From assembly GCF_030272615.1 (NCBI RefSeq), contig NC_081406.1, positions 138,739,361 through 138,803,360 of the forward strand: a stretch of 64,000 nt of DNA. Reading direction: 5' to 3'. The first letter of the stretch is position 1. Each line of letters begins with the position of its first letter. A program made the position numbers and the translations under genes. A model generated the notes under the pieces. That model worked only from the letters and a program-made list of their open reading frames with translations, made no database searches and had not been told where the DNA came from. This stretch comes from Cryptomeria japonica. Lineage: Eukaryota > Streptophyta > Pinopsida > Cupressales > Cupressaceae. Of the stretch, positions 46,512-58,400 are shown piece after piece.

Positions 46512-49500
46512 ATGGCGACCCCAAAGCCAGGAGCATCCACCAGTCGTCCAGCCCTCATGAAGGAAGATCAAAGGAATGAAGAAATGGAGACCAAGATCGT
46601 GTCAAAATGGAGCAACATTGGAGATACCAACTTGGGAAACTTCAGTGTGAAGAAGTTTCGAGAGGTCCCCTACATTGGAAAGCCATCACCTGTCGCAAGG
46701 AGAATAATTGTAAGTGGCATTATCAAGGCGGCCGGCTTCCCTCCTACAATCCAGTGCCATGAGCTAATGATCGAGTGTTCTCGCCATTATGACCCACAGT
46801 CAAGATCGATCGTGTCCAAGGAAGGAAACACTTTGGCTTATCTTTCAGATGAGGCTATCAGTGAAGCTCTCCATCTGCCAGAGCATAAAGATATGATTTA
46901 CAAAAGCTTGGAAGGAGCAAGATCTATGTACGAAGATGATCCGAACACTTGCTTGAGCATCATCAACAAGAATTGGTTACTCAAGAGTCGTCCTCGCCTG
47001 AGCAAGATTCCCAACACACCACATAGGATCGACTTCCAGGAGGAGTACAGAGATTTGGTAACCTTACTCAATCGAGTTACAGGGGCTCCTCAAGCCTTCT
47101 ATTTTGAGAAGTCGATGTTCTTTTTCATCCAAGTGATAGTTCAAGGAAAAGGAACAATTCATTGGGCTAGAATTATTAGCCATTGCTTGGACGTGCAGTT
47201 GAGAAGACTGAAGGCTACCAAGTCATTTCACATGAGCTCGTACATCATGTATGCCTTGATTAGGAGTTTTGAATATGCAGGACTACCTCACAGAGGGGCA
47301 ATTGGAAGAGGACTTGGAGAAGTCAGAGTTTGTGACTCTTATGTTCATTTGCATCATCCACCTGGGAGTAATTACAAGTTAGTCAATGATACCTTCACAA
47401 TGAATATCACCAGGACACTACAAGGCGGGATTCACAATCGGCTATCTCAGGAGGCACAAGAACTTGTAAAGAGGTATGGTGCTTGGTTCATCCAATTCCA
47501 GAAGTTTACATATATTAGAGTTCATGGGTGTCCTTCACCTCCATATATGTTGCCAAGATATCCGACAGACAGGATAGTACTACTTGAGGTAACTAGGCAA
47601 CTGGCAGCTTATGCGAAGGCATTCAGACACAGGCATGGAAATGGGATTCCTGTACCTATCATATTAGGAAATTCAGTTGAGGTATGTCCTAATGTTCCAG
47701 CTTTAGATGATGCAGAAAGGGAGTTGGCCTTATATTCATTTTCATTCTTTTCATTGAGGGAGAATTTTGATCCTTATGGATGTATAGAAGAGACAGTTGG
47801 TAGAAAATACAAGCATGAATGTTAGGTAGAGGACTTTTGGATGAATCTCTTAGATGATTTAGAAGTGAAAAGAAAGATGCATTCCAGATTGCCTTTGGAT
47901 TTCATCAAGAAATGCAAAGTTTACAGAGTGGCCGATCAAGCTCAGGACAGTGGCAGGCACCTCCAGTCATCCTATGATAGAGAAGACAAGGCAGTAAAGA
48001 TAGATTGGAATGAACCTGAGGTTGTGGACTTGAAGACTTTGATGGCTCCAGTTTTGTCCTGTACTCGCAGATGGGTTGATGTGCAACATCAAAAGGTGAG
48101 AGAGCAGAATATATCAATGACTTTTACTTTGGAGGAAAGGTCGGCAGAAGGAGCAAGCGCAAGTGAAGGCCATCCTCATCCTAGAAGCACAAGCGAAGGC
48201 AATCCTCACCCCAGAAGCGTAAGCGAAGGCAATCCTCATCATAGAGGTGCGAAGAGGAAGGAAAGACCTGAGAAAAGAGAATCTTCCAAGAAGAAGCAAG
48301 AGGCCAATCGAGATCGCTCATCCGGCACATCTTCTCGACAGGAGAAGAGGACACTTGAAGTGGAGGAATCTATGGAGTCAATGGTTCAGAATGATAAACA
48401 TGAAGAAGGACAGGCATCTCAACGTTCATCAAGTCAATCTCCCCAGGTCAATGAACTACATGAAGACAAGGATGATGATGAAGCAACATCTCCTCTTCGG
48501 AAAGAAGAGCCACTACCTAAAGAAATACAAGTTAGAGAGACAAGGTCTGCCATTTCAGATTGGTTGAAGGAGAGACTAACAAGGGTGATTGTGATCGAAG
48601 ACGAAGAAGATAATGTGATTGATTTAGATAGCCTTGTTGGAGATTCTCAAGGAGTAACAGAAAGGAGGAAGGCCACCAAAATGTCCAAGATGATCAGAGA
48701 TGAGATAGGGTCTAGGAAGTTGCAGATAGCTACACCGGCAGTGGACAAGTACGAGGGTGAGATCCTTGCAGAAGAATATGATGTAGAAACCGTTGAGCTT
48801 GGTCCACTTACCACCGAGTAGGCATTGGATGAGGCAACTGATTCATTTGAGGCACTTAAAGATAAACTTAAGGAAGAAATGGAAAAGAGTAGAAAACTTG
48901 AGAGAGAGAGAGGTGCTTGGAGAAGCTACTTTAGCCACCTCAGTCAGCCCTTGGGACGTCAGGATCCAGCAGTATCTCCCGTGCAAGCACTTCCCCTTGA
49001 ATCAGTTGGTGAGGCAGAGAAAGTTAAGAGCTTGGTCCAGCTTATGAGCTCTTGGATTGACAAATCCCATACAGTTGCTGTTGAGTTTGCGACAAGAATG
49101 ATGGAGACCATTCATCGGGCCATCCAGGTCCTTGAGATCATCCACAACCTAATGATAACAGTAGCCGCCTTTGCTCATACTAAAGATGTTATCATTCCTG
49201 TTCTTCAAGTAATCAGGCAAACATCAAGGAAGACCTTAGCACAAGAAAAGATAATGGATGGAGGAGCTCATAATTTACTCCAGTGGTCTACTTTACTCCA
49301 GATGAAGGAAGTTCTTTTTGAGGATACCAGCGCCAAATGCAATCAAGTGGAGGAGGTCATCCATCCAATCCAGGACAAGGTATTTGGGGTTTTATGCACT
49401 ATTCTTGGTAGAAGGATCGAAGTTGAGACAAATGTGGATCTCCAAGAGTTGGAAGAAAGGGTCAAAGTCATCTTTTGCAAAGATGAGAATGTGATTACAG

Positions 49501-49742
49501 ATGAGCAAAGAGATCAAATGTTTGCTACTATGCTCCTAATTGAGAAAATCAAGGAACTCGAACCTGAATGGGACGCAGCTCTTCTCAAGGCCTTTGATCA
49601 GATTATTCACTTGGAGGAACGAATGAGGAATCTTCCCGAGATTCCTATTGCTGAGATTGAGGGAATCGTGTCCAGATTCATTGCATATGCTAAAAAGGAG
49701 CATTGGAAAGGGAATAAGGTTCTAGAAGAGAGGTTGTTATAG
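46512..49742 (+). CDS. 1,076-codon frame of unknown function, broken by two TAG codons
   Basis: One frame starts ATGGCGACCCCAAAG and runs to TAG at 49740. It is interrupted only by TAG at 47823-47825 (codon 438) and TAG at 48819-48821 (codon 770). Codons 1-437 form a globular part with SDEAISEALHLPEH, IHWARIISHCLDVQL and SSYIMYALIRSFEY; the helical middle loosely recalls the 'putative plant transposon protein' domain of some plant gypsy elements (inference, not verified). Then comes a hydrophilic linker with three copies of SEGNPHPRS-like units and K/R-rich runs, an acidic stretch (VIEDEEDNVIDLD), and a helical, coiled-coil-like C-terminal third (KDKLKEEMEKSRKLERER onward). There is no RT, protease, integrase or zinc knuckle. 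The nearly clean frame suggests it was coding when the element inserted. Confidence 0.7.
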
Positions 49743-49830
49743 ATGACATGGCACCTTAATTATCATTGGTCTATGTTTCCTAGATTTTTGTGCCAAATTA
49801 AATATTTTGGCTATGCATTTAATATTGTGC

Positions 49831-49836
49831 AATAAA
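49831..49836 (+). terminator. Poly(A) signal after the long frame
   Basis: AATAAA lies 89 bases after the stop codon, as expected for the transcript of the embedded gene. Confidence 0.4.
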
Positions 49837-49936
49837 AAGGGAACTTTTGTAATAAAACCCTAATTAGGGTTTAGGTGTCAGAATCTCAGCCGTTGATCTT
49901 CTTTTGATCTGGGTCGTTCATTGTAACTGAGGATGC

Positions 49937-49944
49937 TATATATA
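49937..49944 (+). promoter_or_regulatory. TATA box 2 of the unknown element
   Basis: ctatatatacc lies about 860 bases before the right end, with AATAAA at 50105-50110 about 165 bases downstream. The spacing suits the U3/R boundary and R-region poly(A) signal of an LTR. Confidence 0.5.
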
Positions 49945-50803
49945 CCCTCACTCATTTTCATTTTGTCATTAGAAGAATTAGAAATAGAGCAATAAGAAAT
50001 AGTTAGAAGATTAGAGCTTTTGGAGAGAAGAAAGTTATTTTGTAGCAAGATTGAGTTTGAAGAAAGGATTTCAAACAATTGTTGTCTATTTTGGCTTTGA
50101 GATCAATAAAATATTGAAGTTATGGTGTTTTATTGCAATTCTTGTGGCTATCTTCATGGTTGTTTGTTTTCTTGAATCATTCTCAGTCGAAATAGTATTT
50201 AAGTTTGAAGGACTAAGTGTTGGGCTTGATTTTGGTGAAGATTCACGTTCCAAACCACTAGCTTCTTACTGATTGTGGGAACGCCTTGTGTGGTCAACTG
50301 GAGAGACTTGAATTACTTAAACCTTCAATCGTCATTGAGCTTTGGATATGTGCCTTTGTGGTAGTGTCCATCATCCTTGATAAATTGAAAAAATCATTTG
50401 TTACCTTAGAAGATCGCATCAATTTCAGTTGGGTTGTTATCTCATGGCAATATTGAAATTGGTAGAATCTTGCCAAGTCTAGCCTACATTGGGTCATTCT
50501 TAGGATTAGATTAGAATTTATCCCTTGCAAACCCTACCTTTTGATCTTTTTGAAGAACTTGTTAGTTTTAGGAAATCCTGTTCCTACAGCTTGGAGGACG
50601 TAAGGCCCCTTGATGAAACAGCATTCACAACGACCACTGGTGCTTATCTACACGTAGAGACCCTACATAAAAGAACACTGGAGTCACCCTGATTGATCCT
50701 TTTTTGCGACATCTTCAGCAATCAGAGGCTTTATTCAAGAGAGGATAAGGTACCCTTGGGTATTTTATTCTGTGTATGATTGTGTACAAAATACACGTCA
50801 ACA

Positions 50804-50808
50804 ATTCC
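50804..50808 (+). other. Right target-site duplication ATTCC
   Basis: Directly follows the ...GTCAACA end and is identical to 43451-43455. Confidence 0.75.
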
Positions 50809-50884
50809 TCACTTTTTAGGAATGTTCTGGCACTTTCAAATGACCAAATAGAAATTTGATTGGAAAATCAGGATCAGCATGCAT

Positions 50885-50966
50885 GTGCTTCTGGATTCGA
50901 TTGTGTATGCAAGTTTTTATCATCAACGTTTCGAATCACATGCCGCGATTCATCATCAGAATGAGC
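50885..50966 (+). repeat. Short repeat shared with 38710-38795
   Basis: Diverged second copy of the short repeat (TGCTTCTGG...ATCAACGTTTCG...CATCATCA), starting about 80 bases right of the unknown element. Confidence 0.6.
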
Positions 50967-52264
50967 AAGGAATTTCCTATTTTACATCAACCTGTATGGG
51001 GATTTATGTAAAGCAGGAATTTCCATGGTGAACATCGTAAGACTATTATTGAGTTAGTTGTTGCCCCTGAAATCCTATTTCCAATGAAAACCAGGTTTAG
51101 AATTATATTGTTTTCACTGAAATTGACAAAGACCGGGAGTTTTCCTTATAAAATGACCTTGTTTCTTTTAAATTGAAAAACCCCTATCATATTTCTTATG
51201 AGTATATTTATGTGATCGACAGTGTGAGATGGTGAATTCAATTTTCCCCAAAATTCCAAGCAACTGGGGAATGGCAAAAACTGATTTCTTGGATTGTATT
51301 TTACATGAAAAAGAGTCAAAACACTACTTTAAAGTCTCCCTGTTTCCTATAAGTCCATTCTCAGCGAAGCAAGAAAATCAATGTGAAAGGGGTGCCAGAT
51401 TTAGCAGAAGATGCCAAAGATCTTTCATTTTTGAGGACTACAATTTTTTTTGATAGAAGATTTTTCATTAACAAAGTCGTTTTTAACTATTTAAAATGGG
51501 AGCATGGGTCTTAGGCTGAAATTTCTTCAGCTATGAGTCAAGGAGTGAGGGATATTCATTCCACTAAAATTGCTTCGGGCACGATCCTGACCTCGTCCCT
51601 TATGATATTGGAACCTTGCAGTAAGCAAGACTTGATCTTTGATGAGCTAATTAAGAATCCTTTAGCTTCACGAGCAGACCAAAGATCCATTGACATTTTT
51701 ATTTTAAACCTAAAGACTGACCGATCTATTAGTAGATGCCAAAGGTCCTGCGATTTTGAGGATTTCAACTCTATGACAAATATGTCCTTGGATGTTTTTG
51801 TAAAATAACGAAAGACTCGATTAAATTCTAAATTGCAGTGCTTAAAGACAGATCAGTGCATCCCCATAATATATATCCGTCATAGTATCAGGAAAAAAAT
51901 CAACTAAGATTCTGCTTGATCAGTGAGCCACTACAATTGTGAGAACCCATAAAAGCTGGCAAGGAGTCCAAAAACTCTAAACCATCAGTAAGATCCTACG
52001 AATACAGTACATGGATCAGTAGAAGTACGAAGCATTTTTTATTAGGCTTACAGTAGAATTAACTAAATGGGTACTAAATATCATTGCCGTGAAGCAGGGG
52101 AGCAGGTAAACTGAAGCAAACAACAACAAAGCAAGCTGCCACACAAAGTAACATTCGGAAAAACCAAGGTTAAATCTATGTATATCTTTCTAGTTTCTAC
52201 AAAGAAATATGTTTTATATGCAAATACAACAAAAAAATTCATATACTCAGCTCAATAAAATTCT
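50967..52264. other. Non-repetitive sequence, probably intron
   Basis: There is no recognised protein or transposon motif. Its composition differs from the surrounding LTRs and it may be intron of the minus-strand gene. Confidence 0.35.
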
Positions 52265-52408
52265 TTAAATTGTAAGACCCAAAGAACTCAAGCCAAAGGG
52301 AACAGTGTTTACCGTAGTATTTGTGTGGTCATTCACAGGAAACTGTGGAAACCCGAGGTAAGCAAGAAGCATTAGAACAACTACAATAGCTGTTACTGGA
52401 ATGCCCAT
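52265..52408 (-). CDS. Possible first exon or 47-residue ORF with a hydrophobic N-terminus
   Basis: The minus strand reads MGIPVTAIVVVLMLLAYLGF, then a polar tail to a stop (47 codons). The first 20 residues would make a membrane anchor or signal peptide. A donor-like ACG/GTAAAC at codon 32 would turn it into an exon joined to sequence downstream. It lies below a CpG-rich patch and upstream, on the same strand, of the rhomboid-like exon. I do not recognise the peptide in rhomboids, so the link is only positional. Confidence 0.25.
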   Translation of the reverse strand: MGIPVTAIVVVLMLLAYLGFPQFPVNDHTNTTVNTVPFGLSSLGLTI

Positions 52409-52699
52409 TCCTTATTACAATTCTTTGAATTCCTCTAGACAGATGGTGTTTGTTACACTCCCTCTTAACAATCCACCAAAAATAAACAGAACAAATTTGA
52501 AATTACCCACAACCCAAACTTCAATTAAGATCAATCTCCTCAACAGAACAGAACTGTTTTTCACTTAAATCAAATTCATTCCTTTAGTAATGCTCTTCGT
52601 CTAGAGATTTGTGCCTCAATGAACTAATTGTTGTTTGTTGTTCTATAGCTCAAGTAGCATTGATGTTGTGTGGGTTGGAGACCCGGAAACAGCACTTTA

Positions 52700-52975
52700 T
52701 TGGAACTTCAAAAAAATTCCCCCACCATATCGAGGGTGTTAATTGGGTCTTGCTATCGTAAGAACAAATTCTGCCGTTGATTGATCTTATGGAGGAGCCA
52801 AAATTTATTTGTAGTTTGTAAGGAGTTTGCGCGTACAAGGAATGCGTGCGTGGCAAACAGACACAGGATCTAATTTTCAGGCCAGATGAAAGTGAAAGCA
52901 AAACATTTTGGGATGGGTAATAAGAATCTTCGTTCGTTCCCGTAACGCGTCAAACTCCCATTCTATCAAATGGGC
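52700..52975 (-). promoter_or_regulatory. CpG-rich patch, possible promoter of a minus-strand gene
   Basis: About ten CpGs, including gcgcg and acgcg, cluster here while neighbouring sequence is CpG-poor. An unmethylated promoter escapes CpG loss in a heavily methylated genome. I see no convincing TATA box. The assignment to the minus-strand gene is inference. Confidence 0.35.
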
Positions 52976-54931
52976 AGTATGAATTCTCCATAGAAATTAG
53001 TATATGTATGGATATAAAATATTTTTTATTTCAGATAAATGTGAGTAAATATTATTGTTTGGTTGATACATACATTAATAAAATGTAGGTTACTGGTCTG
53101 AACCATAATTTGTACAATTGTTTATTGGATAAGAGATATTTTTAAGTATTTCTCTAAGTGATAGACATAAATGTATGTATATCTGATGGTCATAAGTACA
53201 AATTTAATGGAGAAGCCGCAATCTATCAAACAATCGACATAAATTTCATGATGGCTATATATATTTTTAATTATTTATTTGGTTATTGTAATTGGGAAAT
53301 TTGCATCCTCGTTTCATTTCTTATTTACCTTTATGTTCATGTTGAAAGAGTGGCTTAATACGACAAATAGTGCAGGCTTGTTTAAAGTTGGGCTCATACT
53401 TCTAGCCTTTACCTTTCCATATTACACATGTTCCTACATATCTATCAACGCTTTTTCTATTTCTATACATCTTTCCATACATAACACTTTTACTAACCTA
53501 TCATGATCAAACATTCATTCTATGTGCAAACTTTTTTGCTCTATCATCTTCGAACATTTTTTTGAGCCTTGTGTGATCAATTTTGCAACCCTAGATTTAA
53601 CACTCGAATTTCCAAAATTTAAATTCAAATTTGGCTAACTCTTACCATTTTCATTAGCCATTGTGGGTTGACCAAACACGTGGTTTTTTGATTTATTGAT
53701 ATGTAGATGTATTCATAAACATTCAATTGCACTCATTCTACATTTCTCTCTCATATGCAAATATCCTCTCATCTTAAAACTTTCAAGGAGCATTTACTGT
53801 CTAGGAATCTTGAAATTGGTGCACTAAGAGAATCAAAATTACATATTCATCATAAGAGCATTAACATGGTTGAAGCCTAGAAATTCAAACATTCACATGA
53901 CCATAAAGCTAGTCTTTTCTAGGGCTTGATCTAGAACTTGTTCCCTAGTGATCTAGCAACCCTCTAAATGTATTCTTGAATCTTTCTCTCTAGGTAAAGC
54001 ATGCAAGGAACATGCACTACAACAATCTTTCAAACTTGTGCACTAAAAAGAATCTCATAGGAGCGCTTACATTGTTCAAGCTTGTAAACTCAAATATCTA
54101 CACAACCATAAATTTAATGTTTTCTAAGATTTGACCTTAAAGAACTTGTCCCCTAGTAAGCTAACAACCCTCTAAATGTATTCTTAAATACCACCAATTT
54201 AGATATAAGAAAATGAACTAAAGAGTTGTAAAGTGTCACTAGCTAGATCAAATCCATGTAATAGAGGATGAATCTATGTATGTAAAAGTGATTTGTAAGC
54301 AAGGACATGACCCAAATAGAGACACAAATCTTATCTAGAATCTAAGGAAAAGCACAAACATAGAGGTTCTATTACCAATCCTAAGTTATTCTAGATTCTA
54401 GAATAATAATAATAATGTTATTCATCTTTGGGCCTAAAGCTAAGTAGCATTAAACTTCTTTGCGTTTAATTTTCTATAAATAACACTTAATTTAGAATGA
54501 ATCATTTACATAGCTATCATTAATCAATCTAGGTTGATTAATGTTTGTTTGTGTGCATCTCTATATTTTGGTGAATCACTCCAATCCAATAAGACCCTAG
54601 GGTTTCACTTTAGGATTTATACCGTATCTCTAGTTTTGGTTTTTAGATCTACATTTTTATTGATTACGATTTTTATAACTTACTAGGATTTGTGTGCTTT
54701 GCATTGCTATACATTTCCTTTTTAGTTTTACACTTCATATATGTTTTTGCCAATTGTGTTGTCCTTAGTTATACCATTAGGGTTTCTTTTTCAAATATGA
54801 TAAACTACTAATATTTTTTATTTTTTAATTTGAAAGTGAAATGAACTTTATTTACTTATCTTTTGTTTGTTTGATGAGGTACTCATAGTCCTAATATTCC
54901 ATTGAGAAGAAATGATAATTTAAACTCTTAA
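52976..54931. other. About 2 kb AT-rich region without recognised gene
   Basis: I see no conserved motif. Two segments (about 53870-53960 and 54065-54190) share phrases such as CATAAA, CTTGTCCCCTAG and CAACCCTCTAAATGTATTCTT, so an old duplication of roughly 200 bp is likely. Confidence 0.4.
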
Positions 54932-54938
54932 CATTTTT

Positions 54939-54962
54939 TTTTTTTTTTTTAATTTTTTTTTT
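54939..54962 (-). other. Poly(A) tail of the LINE
   Basis: A T-run on the plus strand, interrupted by AA, lies at the 3' end of the minus-strand element. Confidence 0.75.
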
Positions 54963-55445
54963 TGATAAAAGTGGATAGAACCACTGAACTATATTAAATT
55001 TTAAAAGTTTTTTACAGTGACTGGTTCAAAAAGCACTGAAGGGAAAGAACCAGTAAGAAAACCCTTCAGTTTTGCTTAAGTAACACAAGCCTATTCTACC
55101 CAATACCAAATGTCCATTGGCATAGTACATCAAAAAACCCATCCCAATTACATAAGCAGCATTAGATATAAAGGAAGCCGCCAACAGAAGCATATAGAAG
55201 GAAGATTAAAGTATGATCACCAAAGGATGCATATCCATTGCTGCCAAAAACACCAGTTTGAACCGCCCTTGACTATGAAATAGAATTCTCCAAACCACTG
55301 GTTAGAATGATACCACATAGCAGAAATGAAACCATAATTAGAGACCCTATCAAAATAAACATTGTGATCAAGCATAGCAGAACCCACACCAAAGAAAAGC
55401 CACACCAAATAAGGAGGTTGATGAAGACTACAACTATGCCCTTCT

Positions 55446-58400
55446 TTACTTCAAATATTCCAAAACCGAGGAAGGGATCTCATCCACACTTACCTCCCGC
55501 ATATTAGCTTCACTGTCAATGGCTAAGTTAGCCAAGAAATCTGCAATCTTATTCACTTCCCTATAATAGTGGGAAATAAAAAAGGAATCAAAAAAATCTA
55601 ATTTTTGCAAAATATGATCAAGTATATATTGTAATTGCCAACAATTCGACTTCTTTTTCATGACACTTTGAATAATAACCATAGAATCACCCTCAATTAT
55701 CAAGTCCTTAATTCCCAAAGATATAGCCATATCCAAACCAAAGGGCAAAGCAAAGAATTCTGCACAATTGTTAGACTTGAAACCAATCGCATGACAACGA
55801 GCCTGCACAAATCTTACCTTATGATCATAAATTACCATACCTGCCCCTGCCAAGCTAGGGTTCCCACGAGAAGCACCATCAAAATTCAATTTAAAGTGCC
55901 CTTGCGGAGGAGGTTTCCAGCAAGAAAAATTTCTCTTACTTATAGAATTAGTCTTATTTAAAATAGATCCATGAGAAGGTAACACTGATAACATTATCCA
56001 AACTCGAGTTACCCTACCATCCCAATGAGAAAAAGAGGTAAGGGTTTCCAAATTCTTATAGATAAAAGACAAAGCAACTTCAGAGATGGAAGATTCAATC
56101 CTCAATAAAACCTCAGCCAAGGAAGAACTTGTTTGTTTAAAAATCCTATTATTACGCTCTAACCAAATATTCCAAATCACAATAGATGGAGAAATAATCC
56201 AAAGAAATGCATAGAAAGATGAGGCAAATAGGAGAGGCCAGGCTCTAAAGTGGGAAAGGAGATCCTTACCAATAACAAATGATAGATTAAGCTTTTCAAA
56301 CAACCACTGCCAGCAAGCATAGGCAAAATCACAGTGAAGAAACAAGTGTGCAGAGGATTCTAAATTTTTATTACAAAAGACACAAGAAAATACTGCAGTA
56401 ATACCCAACCTGTCCAACCTCATTCTTGTAAGGACCCTATCCTGCACTGCTAACCAAGAAAAAGCACCAGCCTTTGGGAGGCAAGCCATATGCCAAAACA
56501 GCTTGTATGGCCAAGTAGATAAATCTTTAGCAACCAAGAGAGAATTATAGCCATCCTTAACTGTGTACTTACCAGAGATATTCCTTGTTCAGGTAAGCTC
56601 ATTGTTAGCATCAGAAAGAATTATTACTCTCTCCTTCAACATCTTTTCATATTCCAATTTCACATTTTGATCAATATCTAAAAACTCAATTGATTTCCAT
56701 TTTGCCACCTTAAGATTCCCACTATACTCAATTTCAAAATAATCAACCACAAAGACACCCCAAAGGGAAGAAAGAGTGGAAATTAAAGGAGAGCAATCCC
56801 TCGAGTTCACCAAAGGGGGATGTCCATTCCAAACTTCCTCCCAAAACCTGACCTTTCTACCATTATGAACAATCCATGAGAGATGAGGCAAAATCACTGA
56901 TCTACATTTACATAGAAAATTCCAAATAGTTGAACCAGACGGTAAATTAGAAACTTGAAAGACATACTCTCTTGGTCCGTTATTTAAATATTTAGCAAAC
57001 ACAATTTGTGCCCAAAAGGAGAATGGTCTCTCATACAATTTCCAAACCAACTTACCACCTAAGGCTAAATTCTGACTTTCCAGACTCCTAATGCCTGTGC
57101 CCCCAAGGTTCTTAGGCAAACAAACTTTATCCCATGCTACCAGAGGGAGTTTCTTCTTACGTTCTTTATTATTACTCCAAAGGAAGGACCTAAGAGTATC
57201 TTGCAAACTAACAAGAGCCTCTTTCGGAGACTGCAAAACAGACATGAGATAAATAGGAACAACATTTAGGACAAACTTAATAAGAACAATCTTACCAGCC
57301 AAAGATAACCATCTATGATTCCAGGATAGGATCCTTCTAGAGATAACTGAAATGATCTTATCCCAAAACTCAACTCTATCCTTCTTAATGAAGAAAGGTA
57401 TACCAAGATAAGAACAAGGAAGATTTCTAGATGCAAATCCCCAAAAAATCTTCAATCTATCCTGAACCAATTGTGAAGCATGAAAGAAAAAAATCTTTGA
57501 CTTATCAACATTGACTCTCTGACGAGAAAAGGATGCATAATTCTGTATTATCCCCTTTATCACTCTTGCCTCACCCAAAGAGGCCTGACCAAATAACAAG
57601 GTATCATCTGCAAACAAGCAATGCGAAATGCTTTGTGGAACATTATGAATCCTAATTCCCTTCCAAAGCCCTTCCATCTTAGCGGCTCTTATAGCCCAAC
57701 TGAACGTTTCAGCTAGAAGAATGAACAAGAAAGGAGACAGGGGATCCCCCTGCCTCAAACCCCTAGAAGAGGAGAAAAAACCACAAGGGGAGCCATTAAT
57801 TAGAACCGAGAACCTTGCAGAAGAAATACAAGCATGAATCCATTTGACCCATGCCTTGGAAAAGCCCAATTTAAGTAGAACAACACACAACGCCCCCCAT
57901 TCTACTCTATCATATGCTTTCATCATATCTAATTTGAGGATCATGGTTGGGATTCTCTGAGTAGAAATTGAATGCAGAACCTCATGCGCCACTATAGCTC
58001 CCTCTGTTGTCTCCCTTCCTGGAACAAAACCACCTTGTTTTAAAGAAATGATCCTAGGCAGAATTTTAGCCAACCTTAAAGAAATAGCCTTGGTAAAAAT
58101 CTTGTACAAAGTATTACATAAAGCAATACGGCGAAAATTAGCAAATGTCTTGGTAACCTCTTTTTTAGGAATAATTGCAATCATTGTAGTATTAAGCTCT
58201 TTCAAAACAGACCTATTCCTTCTATCTTCCTCAAGGGCCAATAAAACATCATTCCCCACAAAATCCCAACATTTCTGAAAAAATAAAGGAGTAAATCCAT
58301 CCAGTCCCGAAGCCTTATCAGGGTTCATTGCAAAAACAACATTCTTAACTTCATCCAAAGAAAAAGGAGACATCAACATTTTATTATCTTCCGAAGATAC

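Larger units (their letters stand above)
43456..50803 (+). mobile_element. 7.35-kb target-duplication-bounded element of unknown class
   Basis: It starts TGTTGTGACC and ends CACGTCAACA, with TGTTG/CAACA as terminal inverted repeats. The flanking 5-mers are identical: ATTCC at 43451-43455 and at 50804-50808. Inside, in order: a palindrome array (43926-45685), TATA box 1 (46024), a leader with possible intron, a 1,076-codon frame (46512-49742), a poly(A) signal (49831), TATA box 2 (49937), AATAAA (50105) and a U5-like tail. The start sequence does not recur near the right end, so no LTR pair is visible, and there is no RT, protease or integrase. The order of the right end (TATA, R, U5, CA) is that of an LTR. 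It may be one giant solo LTR carrying a gene in U3, or a hybrid of two LTR families. Confidence 0.7.

Noticed and set aside
52650-52901. 83-codon minus-strand frame across the CpG-rich patch
   Set aside because: It begins at TTG, not ATG, and has no recognised motif; the openness is more likely due to promoter composition.
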